Positions 54,549 to 63,721 of a DNA stretch of 64,000 nt are shown piece after piece (within the stretch, counting starts at the first letter, position 1; each line of letters begins with the position of its first letter). Under the pieces are notes generated by a model, which did no database searches, was not told where the DNA came from, and saw nothing but the letters and a program-made list of their open reading frames with translations. The position numbers and the translations under genes were made by a program. Source of the stretch: Muribaculaceae bacterium (GTDB lineage Bacteria > Pseudomonadota > Alphaproteobacteria > Rs-D84). Location of the stretch: NCBI GenBank assembly GCA_023665245.1, contig JAMPEH010000001.1, positions 248,001-312,000 on the forward strand. Direction: 5' to 3'.

Positions 54549-55298
54549 TTAGTCGCGTTCCATTTTATTTGTCGGCTTGTCTAACTTTTTTGTCCAGTCG
54601 TTATCTGGGAAATTCAGTTTCAGCATATCGGCATAACCTTGGGCTTGTTCAGGCAAACCGATTGCCGTATAGCATTCGGTTAATCTATATAAAGCCTCTG
54701 GCGTCATGACAGTTTCTTGGGCGTCTGTGACGACTTTTTGCAGGTGTGATATTGCGCTGGGCCAATTTTCGCGTGCCATATCGGTGCGGGCGGCATACAT
54801 AACTTTGCCAGCAATATAATTTTTTAGGATAATGATTTTATTTTCCGCGTTCTTTGCATATTCTGAATTTGGAAAACGGTCAACCAACTGCTGAAATTGT
54901 TGCAGGGCATACGCACTCATACCTGGTTCGCGACGCACATCCGATACCTGGCGGTAATAGCACATGCCGCGCAAATACAAAACATATGGCACGTCCGCAC
55001 TGCCGGGGTGAAACCGCATAAAGCGGTCGGCGGCCAAAATTGCGCCCGCAAAGTCTTTATCCATATATTGCGAATATGCCGCCATCACCAGCGCATCGCC
55101 GGCCCATGGGCTGGATGGATATTGTGTTTCTGCCTTTAAAAATTCCTTGGCGGCGGATTCATAGTCCTTGTCGTCCAGTTCCGCGTACGCGTTTTTATAT
55201 ATTTCAGTCAATGGTTCCTGGGGTACGATTTCGTTATCAGAACCCGCGCATGCGCCCAATGTTGCCGCTGTCATAATCATCAGAATCAGTTTTTTCAT
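54549..55298 (-). CDS. bamD: Outer-membrane assembly lipoprotein BamD
   Basis: Essential lipoprotein of the BAM complex that inserts beta-barrels. Lipobox LGAC with Cys17; five TPR-like helices follow (YKNAYAELDDKDYESAAKEF, FPNSEYAKNAENKI, then YTAIGLPEQAQGYADML). At 249 residues it has the usual length. Serves the outer-membrane barrels encoded elsewhere in the window. Confidence 0.93.
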   Translation of the reverse strand: MKKLILMIMTAATLGACAGSDNEIVPQEPLTEIYKNAYAELDDKDYESAAKEFLKAETQYPSSPWAGDALVMAAYSQYMDKDFAGAILAADRFMRFHPGSADVPYVLYLRGMCYYRQVSDVRREPGMSAYALQQFQQLVDRFPNSEYAKNAENKIIILKNYIAGKVMYAARTDMARENWPSAISHLQKVVTDAQETVMTPEALYRLTECYTAIGLPEQAQGYADMLKLNFPDNDWTKKLDKPTNKMERD

Positions 55299-55315
55299 CT
55301 CTTTTTATTCCTGTC

Positions 55316-55352
55316 TTGATTTTATCTGTTTCGTTTCAGTATAATCAAAACC
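55316..55352 (+). promoter_or_regulatory. Promoter for leaderless murJ mRNA
   Basis: TTGATT (55316-55321), 18-bp spacer, TATAAT (55340-55345), 7 nt, ATG (55353). No ribosome-binding site is present. Confidence 0.65.
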
Positions 55353-56813
55353 ATGAAACTAGGCAAACATATTTTCGGGGTTGGTGCCATGACCGGCATC
55401 AGTCGCATTTTTGGATTCGTGCGCGATATGCTGATTGCGCGTATTCTGGGCGCTGGCGCCATGTCAGACGCGTTCTTGGCGGCGTTCAAATTGCCGAATT
55501 TGTTCCGCGATTTACTGGGCGAAGGCGCATTGTCCGCCATATTTATCCCGATGTATACCGATAAACACAAAGATAAAACATTTGCGCAAAATGTATTCTC
55601 GTGGTTGATGGTTGTATTGCTGGGGATTACAATATTGTTTGAAATATTTATGCCGCTGGTTATTTGGATTTTGGCGCCCGGATTCGCAGACGACCCGGCC
55701 AAGATGCAGATAACTGTCTTTATTTCGCGAATTATGTTTGTATACGTCATATTCGTATGTGGTGCGGCGTTTTTATCGGCGATTTTGAATGCATTTTCGC
55801 GGTTTTTGTTGGCGGCATTTATGCCGGTGCTGTTAAATATCATGTTGATTGGTGCATTGTTAATGTCTGCGCGATTGGTGCCGATTTCTGTTTTGTATGT
55901 AATGGCGGCAACAGTCGTTGCGTCTGGCGTTATCCAGTTTGGTGTTATGTGGGCGCGTATCCGCAGTAAACATTTTGGCCTGCGACTGGTTATACCACGA
56001 TGGACGGACGGAATTCGCGATTTGTTTAAAAGATTGGGGATAAGCATTATCGGCAGTGGTTTTTACCAGATAACAATAATTATTGGTACCCTGGTGGCCA
56101 GTTTTCAAAACGGGGCAGTGTCATGGTTGTATTATTCTGACAGAATTGTTCAATTGCCATTTGCAATGATTGGATTGGCGGTGGGGACGGTATTGATATC
56201 ATCAATATCAAATGCGTTGGCAGATAAAAATATGCGCAGTGTTTATGTTCAGCAAAATTCATCTATGCGCCGGTCAATGATGCTGATACTGCCATGTGTG
56301 GCGGGATTGGTCGTACTGGCCGAACCGATAATCAGGTATCTGTTTCAGTATGGCGCGTGGACATCCGCGTCAACGCATGCGGTTGCCATGGCAATCCAGA
56401 TTCAGGCATGGGTGTTGCCTGCAATGATGGTCAGCCAGATTTACAGCAAGACATTATACGCATCCCAGGATGTAAAAACGCCTGTACGTACCAGTATGGT
56501 ATCACTGGCGGCGGCATCCGTGATTTATTTGGCGGCATTTCCGTTTGTCGGATATCTGGCGATACCGATTGGTGTGGTGGCCAGTGGTTATTTGAAAAAT
56601 TATTTGCTGGGGCGTGCATGTCGCCGCCGGGAATTGGTGCATCATGATGCGCGAACAATTCGGGCGATTATTGCGTTTGGCGCGTTGTCGGTGGTGCTGG
56701 GGGTGGGGCTGGCCATGGTGCCGATAACCAGCATCTGGATACTGGCGACATCAATTGTTGGATTTGCCATCATTTACCTGCCGATGGCATATGTTGTTGA
56801 CCGAAAAATTTAA
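55353..56813 (+). CDS. murJ: Lipid II flippase MurJ
   Basis: Moves lipid II across the inner membrane for wall synthesis. A 486-residue polytopic protein (about 14 membrane segments) with the family start GVGAMTGISRIFGFVRDMLIA and PNLFRDLLGEGALSAIFIP. The position of TATAAT fixes the ATG at 55353. It acts with the PBP and M23 proteins in the window. Confidence 0.94.
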   Translation: MKLGKHIFGVGAMTGISRIFGFVRDMLIARILGAGAMSDAFLAAFKLPNLFRDLLGEGALSAIFIPMYTDKHKDKTFAQNVFSWLMVVLLGITILFEIFMPLVIWILAPGFADDPAKMQITVFISRIMFVYVIFVCGAAFLSAILNAFSRFLLAAFMPVLLNIMLIGALLMSARLVPISVLYVMAATVVASGVIQFGVMWARIRSKHFGLRLVIPRWTDGIRDLFKRLGISIIGSGFYQITIIIGTLVASFQNGAVSWLYYSDRIVQLPFAMIGLAVGTVLISSISNALADKNMRSVYVQQNSSMRRSMMLILPCVAGLVVLAEPIIRYLFQYGAWTSASTHAVAMAIQIQAWVLPAMMVSQIYSKTLYASQDVKTPVRTSMVSLAAASVIYLAAFPFVGYLAIPIGVVASGYLKNYLLGRACRRRELVHHDARTIRAIIAFGALSVVLGVGLAMVPITSIWILATSIVGFAIIYLPMAYVVDRKI

Positions 56814-56822
56814 CATATTAAA

Positions 56823-56852
56823 TAAAGTTGAAACCGGACTTTTTATATGATA
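56823..56852 (+). promoter_or_regulatory. Promoter of the RlpA-like gene
   Basis: TTGAAA, 17-bp spacer, TAAAAT, then a short leader with AAGGAGTCC. Unlike several neighbours this message has a normal ribosome-binding site. Confidence 0.7.
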
Positions 56853-56885
56853 AAATAATACTCAGAATGTAAGGAGTCCTAAAAA

Positions 56886-57794
56886 ATGAAAAAAATCATT
56901 TCATTGGCAGTATTAACTGCCCTGGTTGCAGGTTGTACGAATATGGGTACAAACAGCACAGCAAATTCCGGTTATGGTACAGCAGATGGTTTCGGCGAAG
57001 AAACATTGGTGACAACAAATACAACAACACCAACGTTGAACGATGCGTATTTGTTGGCGGCCGCACCTAAATACTATGTGGGCAGCGCATATAAAGTCGA
57101 AGATGTTCAGTACATACCAATGGAAGATTTGACATATAATCAGACGGGTGTTGCTGGTATTATTCCAACAGAATTAAATGGTACGAAAACCAGCAATGGT
57201 GAACTGTTTGATGTAAATCAGATGTTGGCGACCAGCAAGACATTACCTTTGCCGACAATTGCGCGTGTGACGAATTTGGATAATGGTCAGTCTGTGATTG
57301 TTCGTGTTAATAATCGCGGGCCATTTGTTAATACACGTATTATGGACTTGTCCCCAGCTGCCGCACGTCAAATTGGCATGAACGGCCAGGCCAAGGTTCA
57401 GGTTCAAGTATTGGCTGACCAATCTATGGCTGTAAAGAACGCGACATTGGGTACAACAACATATCAGCAGACCCAGACGATTGAAACAACACCGACCCAG
57501 GTGACAGAAACGGTCACAACAACAACCGTCACGCCAACCGCGGTTGCCGCATCTGGTGATTACAGTGTTCAGGTTGCAGCCTTGTATTCCGAAGACAGTG
57601 CAAATTCATTGGCGGCCCGTATGCGTTCGTATGGCAATGCAGTTGTTGTAAAAGAAGGTGACTTGTTCAAGGTTCGTATTGTCGATTTGGATGCGTCCAA
57701 GGCACGCAGTGTGATTGATGCCCTGCGCAGTAATGAAGGCATGGCGCCTGGTTTATTAAAGAACGGCCGTTGGATTAATGCGGACAGTATTTAA
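56886..57794 (+). CDS. rlpA: RlpA-like septal lipoprotein with SPOR domain, probably non-catalytic
   Basis: A 302-residue lipoprotein (AGC lipobox, Cys17) with a double-psi beta-barrel, a Thr-rich linker and a C-terminal SPOR domain (DYSVQVAALYSEDSANSLAA, about 222-300) that binds denuded septal glycan. The lytic residues of RlpA appear changed: Glu is kept in SNGELFD, but the His of the usual AAHKTLPL is Ser (ATSKTLPL) and the Asp of RVNDRGPF is Asn (RVNNRGPF). It may therefore bind, not cut, septal murein. Confidence 0.85.
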   Translation: MKKIISLAVLTALVAGCTNMGTNSTANSGYGTADGFGEETLVTTNTTTPTLNDAYLLAAAPKYYVGSAYKVEDVQYIPMEDLTYNQTGVAGIIPTELNGTKTSNGELFDVNQMLATSKTLPLPTIARVTNLDNGQSVIVRVNNRGPFVNTRIMDLSPAAARQIGMNGQAKVQVQVLADQSMAVKNATLGTTTYQQTQTIETTPTQVTETVTTTTVTPTAVAASGDYSVQVAALYSEDSANSLAARMRSYGNAVVVKEGDLFKVRIVDLDASKARSVIDALRSNEGMAPGLLKNGRWINADSI

Positions 57795-57821
57795 TAAATA
57801 TATTGCAGATTGTAATATAAC

Positions 57822-57854
57822 AAAAATCCCCCGTTTTTCGGGGGATTTTTTATC
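57822..57854. terminator. Bidirectional terminator
   Basis: AAAAATCCCCCG-TTTTT-CGGGGGATTTTTT between convergent genes. Confidence 0.92.
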
Positions 57855-58560
57855 TTTGTTTTATAAATTTATCAATTGGAATTATTGCTGCGGGTGTGGG
57901 GCCTTGTTGGCCATTATAGTGGCTGGCTGTGTTTTGGTCGTATGGTTTGCGCGCCCCAGAAAATTCTTCGTAATAAATCTGGCCGATACGCATGTATGGA
58001 AATACGACTGTTGGGTATAATGTTGCAATTTCCAGTGTCCATTGGCCACAGAATCCATCGTCGCCCCGTCCTGCGGTATGGTGATTTAATATAAAATTGC
58101 GTCCAACAGATGATTTGCCATCAATATACGGGAACAAATTGCGTGTTTCTGTATATTCAATTGTCGACCCCAGATATCCGATTGTTGGTGATAACAGTAA
58201 TCCCGTTTCTGGAATTTCAAATTCAATTGTTTCGTGTGATTGGGCATCACATGGATTTAATGCAAATTGTGGATTGCGTGGGTCATAGTCTTGTGGACGA
58301 CATAGATAGTCTTTGTAAAAACCAATGTCTTCAAACCAATCTGACATTTTCAAACCTGGTCGATATTCTAGTGCGGGTTTCATCCCTTTTGGCAATGTGT
58401 GGCGATATATCTTCAGTTTATTGCCCAGATGTAAATCATAACTATTGCTGCCTAAACAATCTTGATGAAATGGTGTGATTACTATGTCCGGCGCATTGTT
58501 TGGATTTTTAGGATTAGGTGTATTAATGCGTCTGAGAATTTCGGGGCCGGTTAATTGCAT
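57850..58560 (-). CDS. dcd: dCTP deaminase
   Basis: Converts dCTP to dUTP, feeding dTTP synthesis. A 236-residue trimeric beta-fold enzyme; DGKSSVGRNF and GDDGFCGQWTLEIAT hold the nucleotide site and catalytic Glu. It is longer than E. coli Dcd because of a central insertion (about residues 55-100). AAAAGGTAATAAGC precedes the ATG. Confidence 0.88.
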   Translation of the reverse strand: MQLTGPEILRRINTPNPKNPNNAPDIVITPFHQDCLGSNSYDLHLGNKLKIYRHTLPKGMKPALEYRPGLKMSDWFEDIGFYKDYLCRPQDYDPRNPQFALNPCDAQSHETIEFEIPETGLLLSPTIGYLGSTIEYTETRNLFPYIDGKSSVGRNFILNHHTAGRGDDGFCGQWTLEIATLYPTVVFPYMRIGQIYYEEFSGARKPYDQNTASHYNGQQGPTPAAIIPIDKFIKQR

Positions 58561-58667
58561 TGCTTATTACCTTTTCGTTGCCTCTCTCTGACGACAATAT
58601 TAGCAATCAGGCTTTGTTTTGCAAGATTTTTATTCACTTTTGAAATTGGTGTGCTATGGTTTTTATC

Positions 58668-59561
58668 ATGACAAAGACATATTCTGGATTTATTGCAATT
58701 ATTGGCCCGACAAATGCGGGTAAAAGCACACTGTTAAACCAAATCATGGGACGCAAAGTCTCTATCGTTTCGCACAAGGTGCAAACGACACGAACACGCT
58801 TGCGTGCGATAAAGATGATTGGCGATCGTCAATTGATATTTGTTGATACGCCCGGTATTTTCCGTCCTTCACGCAGACTGGACAGGGCAATGGTGGGGGC
58901 TGCCATGGATGCGGCGGGTGATGCAGATGCGATTTTATTGATAATTGATGCACAAAAAGGCGTGACGGATACTGTACGTGGATTAATTGAAAAGGTCAAA
59001 GACCGTCCTAACTTGTTCGTTGCATTGAACAAGGCTGATGCTGTGCGCAAGCAAGACTTGTTGCCAATCGCGGCAGAAATTTCAGCATTGGCACCGTGGC
59101 GTGAAATATTTATGATTTCTGCATTAAAAGATGATGGGGTTCGGCAAATGTTGAATTCTTTGGCGGATGTTATGCCAGAAAGTCCGTATCTATTTGATAC
59201 TGTTGATGCACCGGATGTACCTGATATGTTGTATTTGGCGGAACTGACCCGTGAAAAGGTTTATAAATATATTCACCAAGAATTGCCATATCATATTAAT
59301 GTCGTGACTGAACGTGTTGATGTGGATGACGAGGGTGTACTGGATATATATCAGAAAATCGTCGTTCAAAACGATGCACATAAAAAAATTGTTATTGGTC
59401 GCGGTGGGGCGCAATTGCAAAAAATTGGTACTGCTGCGCGTCATGATATCCAAGATCAGTGGGGTGTAAACGCACGATTGCACCTGTTTGTGCGTGTAGA
59501 ACCAGACTGGGAAAACAAATCTGAAAATTATATTGACCAAGGTTTAGAGTTTAAAAAATAA
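58668..59561 (+). CDS. era: GTPase Era
   Basis: Ribosome-assembly GTPase binding 16S rRNA. G1 is GPTNAGKST (13-21), G3 DTPG, G4 NKAD, and the C-terminal KH domain contains VIGRGGAQLQKIG. At 297 residues it is full length. The ATG at 58668 lies 7 nt after a TATGGT, so this message may also be leaderless. It heads a run of genes to queA. Confidence 0.96.
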   Translation: MTKTYSGFIAIIGPTNAGKSTLLNQIMGRKVSIVSHKVQTTRTRLRAIKMIGDRQLIFVDTPGIFRPSRRLDRAMVGAAMDAAGDADAILLIIDAQKGVTDTVRGLIEKVKDRPNLFVALNKADAVRKQDLLPIAAEISALAPWREIFMISALKDDGVRQMLNSLADVMPESPYLFDTVDAPDVPDMLYLAELTREKVYKYIHQELPYHINVVTERVDVDDEGVLDIYQKIVVQNDAHKKIVIGRGGAQLQKIGTAARHDIQDQWGVNARLHLFVRVEPDWENKSENYIDQGLEFKK

Positions 59562-59573
59562 AGGCATAATAAA

Positions 59574-60008
59574 ATGGCAAAAAAAAATAAAAGTCGTGTT
59601 TTTGAATTGCAACTGTTTTTGCTGATGCCGGTGGCGATGATTGGTGTATTAGCTTCTAAATGTATATCCAATAATGAACATGGGCAATATGTTGTTTCGG
59701 CCAAGGGTGCAAACAAGATTGAATATTATTCAATCCAGAATCCCCAGAATAAGCATATTATGGAATTTGATGGCGATACGATTTTCAAAAATGGTGGGTG
59801 GTATCCATACGTAAATATTGGTGACACAATAAGTGGCAAAGCGCGTTTTATGAACGAACCTGTGAATAAATCATGGTATTATAGTTCTTTGCGTTGTCCC
59901 ACACCGCTTACAACAATAGAGCAGGTAAATGGATGCAAACTGGGGACTGTGCGTGAAATCGCACGTCGCGACAGCTTGATGCGTGAAATTCAGTCGCACC
60001 AGAAATAA
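59574..60008 (+). CDS. Hypothetical envelope protein, paralogue of the next gene
   Basis: A 144-residue protein with an N-terminal membrane anchor or signal (about 14-30; ASKC could be a lipobox). QYVVSAKGANKIEYYSI, then YVNIGDTISGKARF and REIARRDSLMREIQSHQK align with the following gene, showing a duplication. Function unknown. It starts 12 nt after era and is probably co-transcribed. Confidence 0.65.
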   Translation: MAKKNKSRVFELQLFLLMPVAMIGVLASKCISNNEHGQYVVSAKGANKIEYYSIQNPQNKHIMEFDGDTIFKNGGWYPYVNIGDTISGKARFMNEPVNKSWYYSSLRCPTPLTTIEQVNGCKLGTVREIARRDSLMREIQSHQK

Positions 60009-60019
60009 AAGGATAAAAA

Positions 60020-60406
60020 ATGAAAATATCATATAAGCAGATTTTACCATTTTTATTGGGAACAGGTATGTTGGGTGGATGTGCCACATCGCATGATGGT
60101 AATTTGGCGCGCTATGTTGTCACCGATCGCGCAGATAATAAGATTGTATTTGAAAATGTCGTGGGTGTACCAACAAAACGTGTAATGACATTTGAAGATG
60201 CAGATTTGGTATACTATCGGGCAATTCATATCGGTGATACGATTGGTTGTGCGCAACCGTTTTCGGATACACAATTGGTTGTTGGTGTAAAAAATGCAAA
60301 TATTCGATTAATCAGTCGCGGTGATATTCTGCGTATGTACGAATTGCAGCAACAAACCGCTAAACGTGACAGTCTGATTAACAATATGAATACACGGCAG
60401 AAATAA
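60020..60406 (+). CDS. Hypothetical lipoprotein, paralogue of the preceding gene
   Basis: A 128-residue lipoprotein (lipobox LGGC, Cys21). RYVVTDRADNKIVFENV, YYRAIHIGDTIGCAQPF and QQTAKRDSLINNMNTRQK mirror the preceding protein. Function unknown. AAAGGATAAAAA gives the ribosome-binding site; queA starts 1 nt after its stop. Confidence 0.7.
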   Translation: MKISYKQILPFLLGTGMLGGCATSHDGNLARYVVTDRADNKIVFENVVGVPTKRVMTFEDADLVYYRAIHIGDTIGCAQPFSDTQLVVGVKNANIRLISRGDILRMYELQQQTAKRDSLINNMNTRQK

Positions 60407-60407
60407 A

Positions 60408-61436
60408 ATGATAAATACATCGCTACATACGTCTGATTTTGATTTTGAATTGCCGACTGAATTAATCGCGTCACATCCATTGGCGCAGCGTGATGCGTCA
60501 CGCATGTTGGTGGTTTCAGGGCAAGATATCGCTGATAAACATATTCGTGATTTTTTAGATTATTTACGTCCAGGGGATGTGGTGGTATTTAATAATTCGC
60601 GTGTTATTCCGGCGCGATTTATTGCCGATGGTAAACATGAAATAACCCTGCATACATGTATGTCCGACGATAACAAGATATGGTGGGGCCTGTGTCGTAA
60701 ATTTACAAAAATGCATATCGGGGACATATTAACATTAGATGACAGTACGCAAATAAAAATCTTGTCCAAGAATCAGGACAGCGGCCTGAAAATTGAATTT
60801 TTATGTGAAGATGTGTTTGCAGTATTGGATAAGGTTGGCAAAATGCCCCTGCCACCGTATATGAAGCGTGAAGAAGAAATTGACGACCGTGAACGGTACC
60901 AGACGGTGTACAGTCAGCCGCTGGGCTCATTGGCGGCACCAACCGCCGGATTGCATTTTACACCGGAATTATTGGATGAAATTGAAAAACGCGGTGCGAC
61001 AGTGGTCAAGGTGACTTTGCACGTTGGTGCAGGTACTTGGATGCCGGTTAAAACCGAAAATTTATCAGAACACAAAATGCATCGCGAGTGGTGCTGTATA
61101 ACACCGGCCCAAGCAGATATTATAAATAATGCCAAACGTGTAATTGCGGTGGGTACAACATCGATGCGAACATTGGAATCGGCGGCGCGTCGTGCGATGC
61201 CAGGCAAACGTGTTGCGCCATTTTGTTCAACAACAAACATATTTATCACGCCGGGGTATTCGTTCCGGGCTGTGGATATATTGCTGACAAACTTTCACTT
61301 GCCAAAATCAACACTGTTTATGCTGGTGTCTGCATTTGCAGGTCTGGACGAAATGAAATCCGCATACACGCATGCAGTTGCTGAAAAGTATCGCTTTTTT
61401 TCGTATGGCGATTGCTGTCTGTTATTCAGGAAATAA
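60408..61436 (+). CDS. queA: S-adenosylmethionine:tRNA ribosyltransferase-isomerase
   Basis: Penultimate step of queuosine synthesis: transfers the ribosyl part of SAM to preQ1 in tRNA. FDFELPTELIASHPLAQRDA is the family start; QPLGSLAAPTAGLHFTPELL and LTNFHLPKSTLFMLVSAFAG are the strongest blocks. At 342 residues it is full length. Works with Tgt, which begins at 63722. Confidence 0.96.
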   Translation: MINTSLHTSDFDFELPTELIASHPLAQRDASRMLVVSGQDIADKHIRDFLDYLRPGDVVVFNNSRVIPARFIADGKHEITLHTCMSDDNKIWWGLCRKFTKMHIGDILTLDDSTQIKILSKNQDSGLKIEFLCEDVFAVLDKVGKMPLPPYMKREEEIDDRERYQTVYSQPLGSLAAPTAGLHFTPELLDEIEKRGATVVKVTLHVGAGTWMPVKTENLSEHKMHREWCCITPAQADIINNAKRVIAVGTTSMRTLESAARRAMPGKRVAPFCSTTNIFITPGYSFRAVDILLTNFHLPKSTLFMLVSAFAGLDEMKSAYTHAVAEKYRFFSYGDCCLLFRK

Positions 61437-61493
61437 TTGACAATATTAAAATTTGGTATATATTATATCGCGTAATAAATCTAAGGACGCGAT

Positions 61494-62762
61494 ATGGCAA
61501 ACAAACCACAATTACACACATTACCAAATGGTATCAGGGTCGTTTTGGATCAATGTCCCACCAAAACATGTGCAATACGTGTTTGTTTCCCATTTATGCC
61601 TGATGTAAATGGGGCCAAAGGATTGGCGCATTTTTGTGAACACATGATATGCAATAGTGGCGCACAATTCCCCGATGGTATTCATTCGGATGGTTTGTCT
61701 GGATGTCATTTGAACGGTTGGACATATTATAATGGTGTTATGTTTGGTGGTGAAATGTTACCGCGTCGCGCTAAACTGGTTCTGGATGTGATATCAGATG
61801 GTCTGAAAAATCGGTTGTTCCGTCCAGATGTATTGGAACGTGAACGTAACGCGGTGCGTGATGAATTTTATCGCGGGGAACATGATTTTATCATCACAGA
61901 TATTTATCCAGGTGTCAGTAATGATAAAAGTCTAAATGATTATGTTATTGGTACTGTGGACAGTATAGATTCATTTACAAATGAACAAGTTGTCGATTTT
62001 ATTCAGCGTAATTTTACAAAATCAAACTGTATAGTTATTTTGTCGGGAAATTTTGAACCAGATATTGTAAATTATATTGGCGAAAAGTTTGATTGTTTGC
62101 CAGATGGGCCGATTGAACCCAGAATATCACCATTATTCCCATATACGTCATGCAAAATGAAGTTTGCCAGTCCGACTGCGCGCCGTACATCCGTTGCCGC
62201 CGTCAGTGCAATAGATTCAGATATTGCAATAAATCGTGATAATAGATACAAATGGGCATGTCATCAGGTTTTATTTGACTGGCTGCGCCACAATATGCGC
62301 ATTGATTTACGTCGTCTGGTGTATACATCTCGGTTGGTAACAATGGAAGACGTATCAAAAATATTATTGATAATGATGGCAGAATGCCAGTCAGACAAAA
62401 AACAAGTTCAAGATTTGTACTCGCAAATGGCACAGACGTGCTATCGCGCATTACATACTGATAAAATTACAAAAAGATTCATAGATGATTGGCGTCAAAA
62501 TGAACGTTTCAATATGGCACAATTGTTGTCAAATTCGTCCCGACGTTGTGAAATTATTGCTTACAATATAATGAGGCATTTTTGTGTTACAAATTGGTCG
62601 TCAGATATGAAAATGTTGCGTCAATTAAAACGCAGTGATATTATTGAAAATACACGTGATGTATTTTCGCCTGACAAAATGTCATATGCTATCAAGGGAC
62701 AGGACTTTGGGCTTGATTTGAAAACTATTTGGGCTGAAAATTTTAGATCAAAAATAAAATAA
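61494..62762 (+). CDS. M16-family zinc protease-like protein
   Basis: A 422-residue pitrilysin-type peptidase. The inverted zinc motif HFCEH (His46, Glu49, His50) and distal Glu in ERERNAVRDEF are present, so it should be active. The C-terminal M16 half is divergent. Its own promoter (TTGACA near 61438, TATATT) and AAGGACGCGAT precede the ATG. It is cytoplasmic by sequence (no signal peptide). Confidence 0.82.
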   Translation: MANKPQLHTLPNGIRVVLDQCPTKTCAIRVCFPFMPDVNGAKGLAHFCEHMICNSGAQFPDGIHSDGLSGCHLNGWTYYNGVMFGGEMLPRRAKLVLDVISDGLKNRLFRPDVLERERNAVRDEFYRGEHDFIITDIYPGVSNDKSLNDYVIGTVDSIDSFTNEQVVDFIQRNFTKSNCIVILSGNFEPDIVNYIGEKFDCLPDGPIEPRISPLFPYTSCKMKFASPTARRTSVAAVSAIDSDIAINRDNRYKWACHQVLFDWLRHNMRIDLRRLVYTSRLVTMEDVSKILLIMMAECQSDKKQVQDLYSQMAQTCYRALHTDKITKRFIDDWRQNERFNMAQLLSNSSRRCEIIAYNIMRHFCVTNWSSDMKMLRQLKRSDIIENTRDVFSPDKMSYAIKGQDFGLDLKTIWAENFRSKIK

Positions 62763-62787
62763 TAATGGCAACCACTCAAAAAGATGA

Positions 62788-62808
62788 TAAGATTCATTAA
62801 ATCTTATT
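62788..62808 (+). terminator. Weak hairpin after the M16 gene
   Basis: ATAAGATT-CATT-AAATCTTAT followed by TTTC only; may be partial termination. Confidence 0.35.
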
Positions 62809-62824
62809 TCAAAAGGGGGATAAA

Positions 62825-63268
62825 ATGGTTGCATGGCTGCGAGTTTTGGCAAATCCAAAGGTTATAAAGCACGCTGGTGTGATTATTTCAAATCCGCGTG
62901 TGCTGGGGCGTTTTATAAAAACACCGGCGGGGCGTCGCGCGGCGTTTAAATATGCGTCAATGGCGGTGAATTCACGGGCGGTTCAAGACAGTATAAATCG
63001 GTTTATGACGCAAAATAATGATAAATTACAGGATGATACACAATATACTGCACAGTCTGCGGAATATGCCGAATTACAGAAACGTGTTGCCGCACTGGAA
63101 TCGCAATTAAAACAATCGCGCGACAATGAATCCGAATTGCAAACCGCAACATTTACACTGGGGCGACGTGTTATTGAAATGCAACACCTGTACGCAGATA
63201 TGCAATCGGTATTACAACAGATTCGGATGGCACAAATGGCGCGCGCCACCACCGCACACACACGATAA
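62825..63268 (+). CDS. Hypothetical coiled-coil protein
   Basis: A 147-residue basic protein with a predicted coiled coil at about 75-135 (YAELQKRVAALESQLKQSRD, then VIEMQHLYADMQSVLQQI). No signal peptide or membrane segment. AAAAGGGGGATAAA is a strong ribosome-binding site. Unknown family; co-directional with the next gene. Confidence 0.65.
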   Translation: MVAWLRVLANPKVIKHAGVIISNPRVLGRFIKTPAGRRAAFKYASMAVNSRAVQDSINRFMTQNNDKLQDDTQYTAQSAEYAELQKRVAALESQLKQSRDNESELQTATFTLGRRVIEMQHLYADMQSVLQQIRMAQMARATTAHTR

Positions 63269-63280
63269 CAGGGATTAGCA

Positions 63281-63706
63281 ATGACACATTTAGATTTACA
63301 TGCGGATAAACAATCGCGTATGCAATTAGGAAACAGATTATCAGGATTTGCATGTGGATTTGGTATAAAGTTATATCAATCCGATTTAGATTACGCATGT
63401 AATGTTATGTGGCGTGATAAATCCGCGCGAATTTTATTGCACGGTATGGAATATCGTGGACTGGAAAATAATCCAAATTATGCAGACCAATATATGGATA
63501 TGCCAGAACTGATAAATCTGTGGTGCAGATATATTGTTATTGCCGAACGTTTTTATTATGACCCGCGTTGTCCACGGGGGATAAAGTGTGTTTTATTCGC
63601 ATTTATGGGTATGTATCGCAATCAGCTGGGGAATATTCCAGGTGGTATGGCAGTATTAAATATGCGCCGTAAATATATTGAACGTTGGTTTGAAATGTGC
63701 AGATAA
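63281..63706 (+). CDS. Hypothetical protein
   Basis: A 141-residue soluble protein, rich in aromatic residues and Arg (WCRYIVIAERFYYDPRCPRG), without recognised motif. It lies 12 nt after the coiled-coil gene and 15 nt before tgt, so it is probably in one operon. Function unknown. Confidence 0.6.
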   Translation: MTHLDLHADKQSRMQLGNRLSGFACGFGIKLYQSDLDYACNVMWRDKSARILLHGMEYRGLENNPNYADQYMDMPELINLWCRYIVIAERFYYDPRCPRGIKCVLFAFMGMYRNQLGNIPGGMAVLNMRRKYIERWFEMCR

Positions 63707-63721
63707 GGGGAGGAAAAGACA

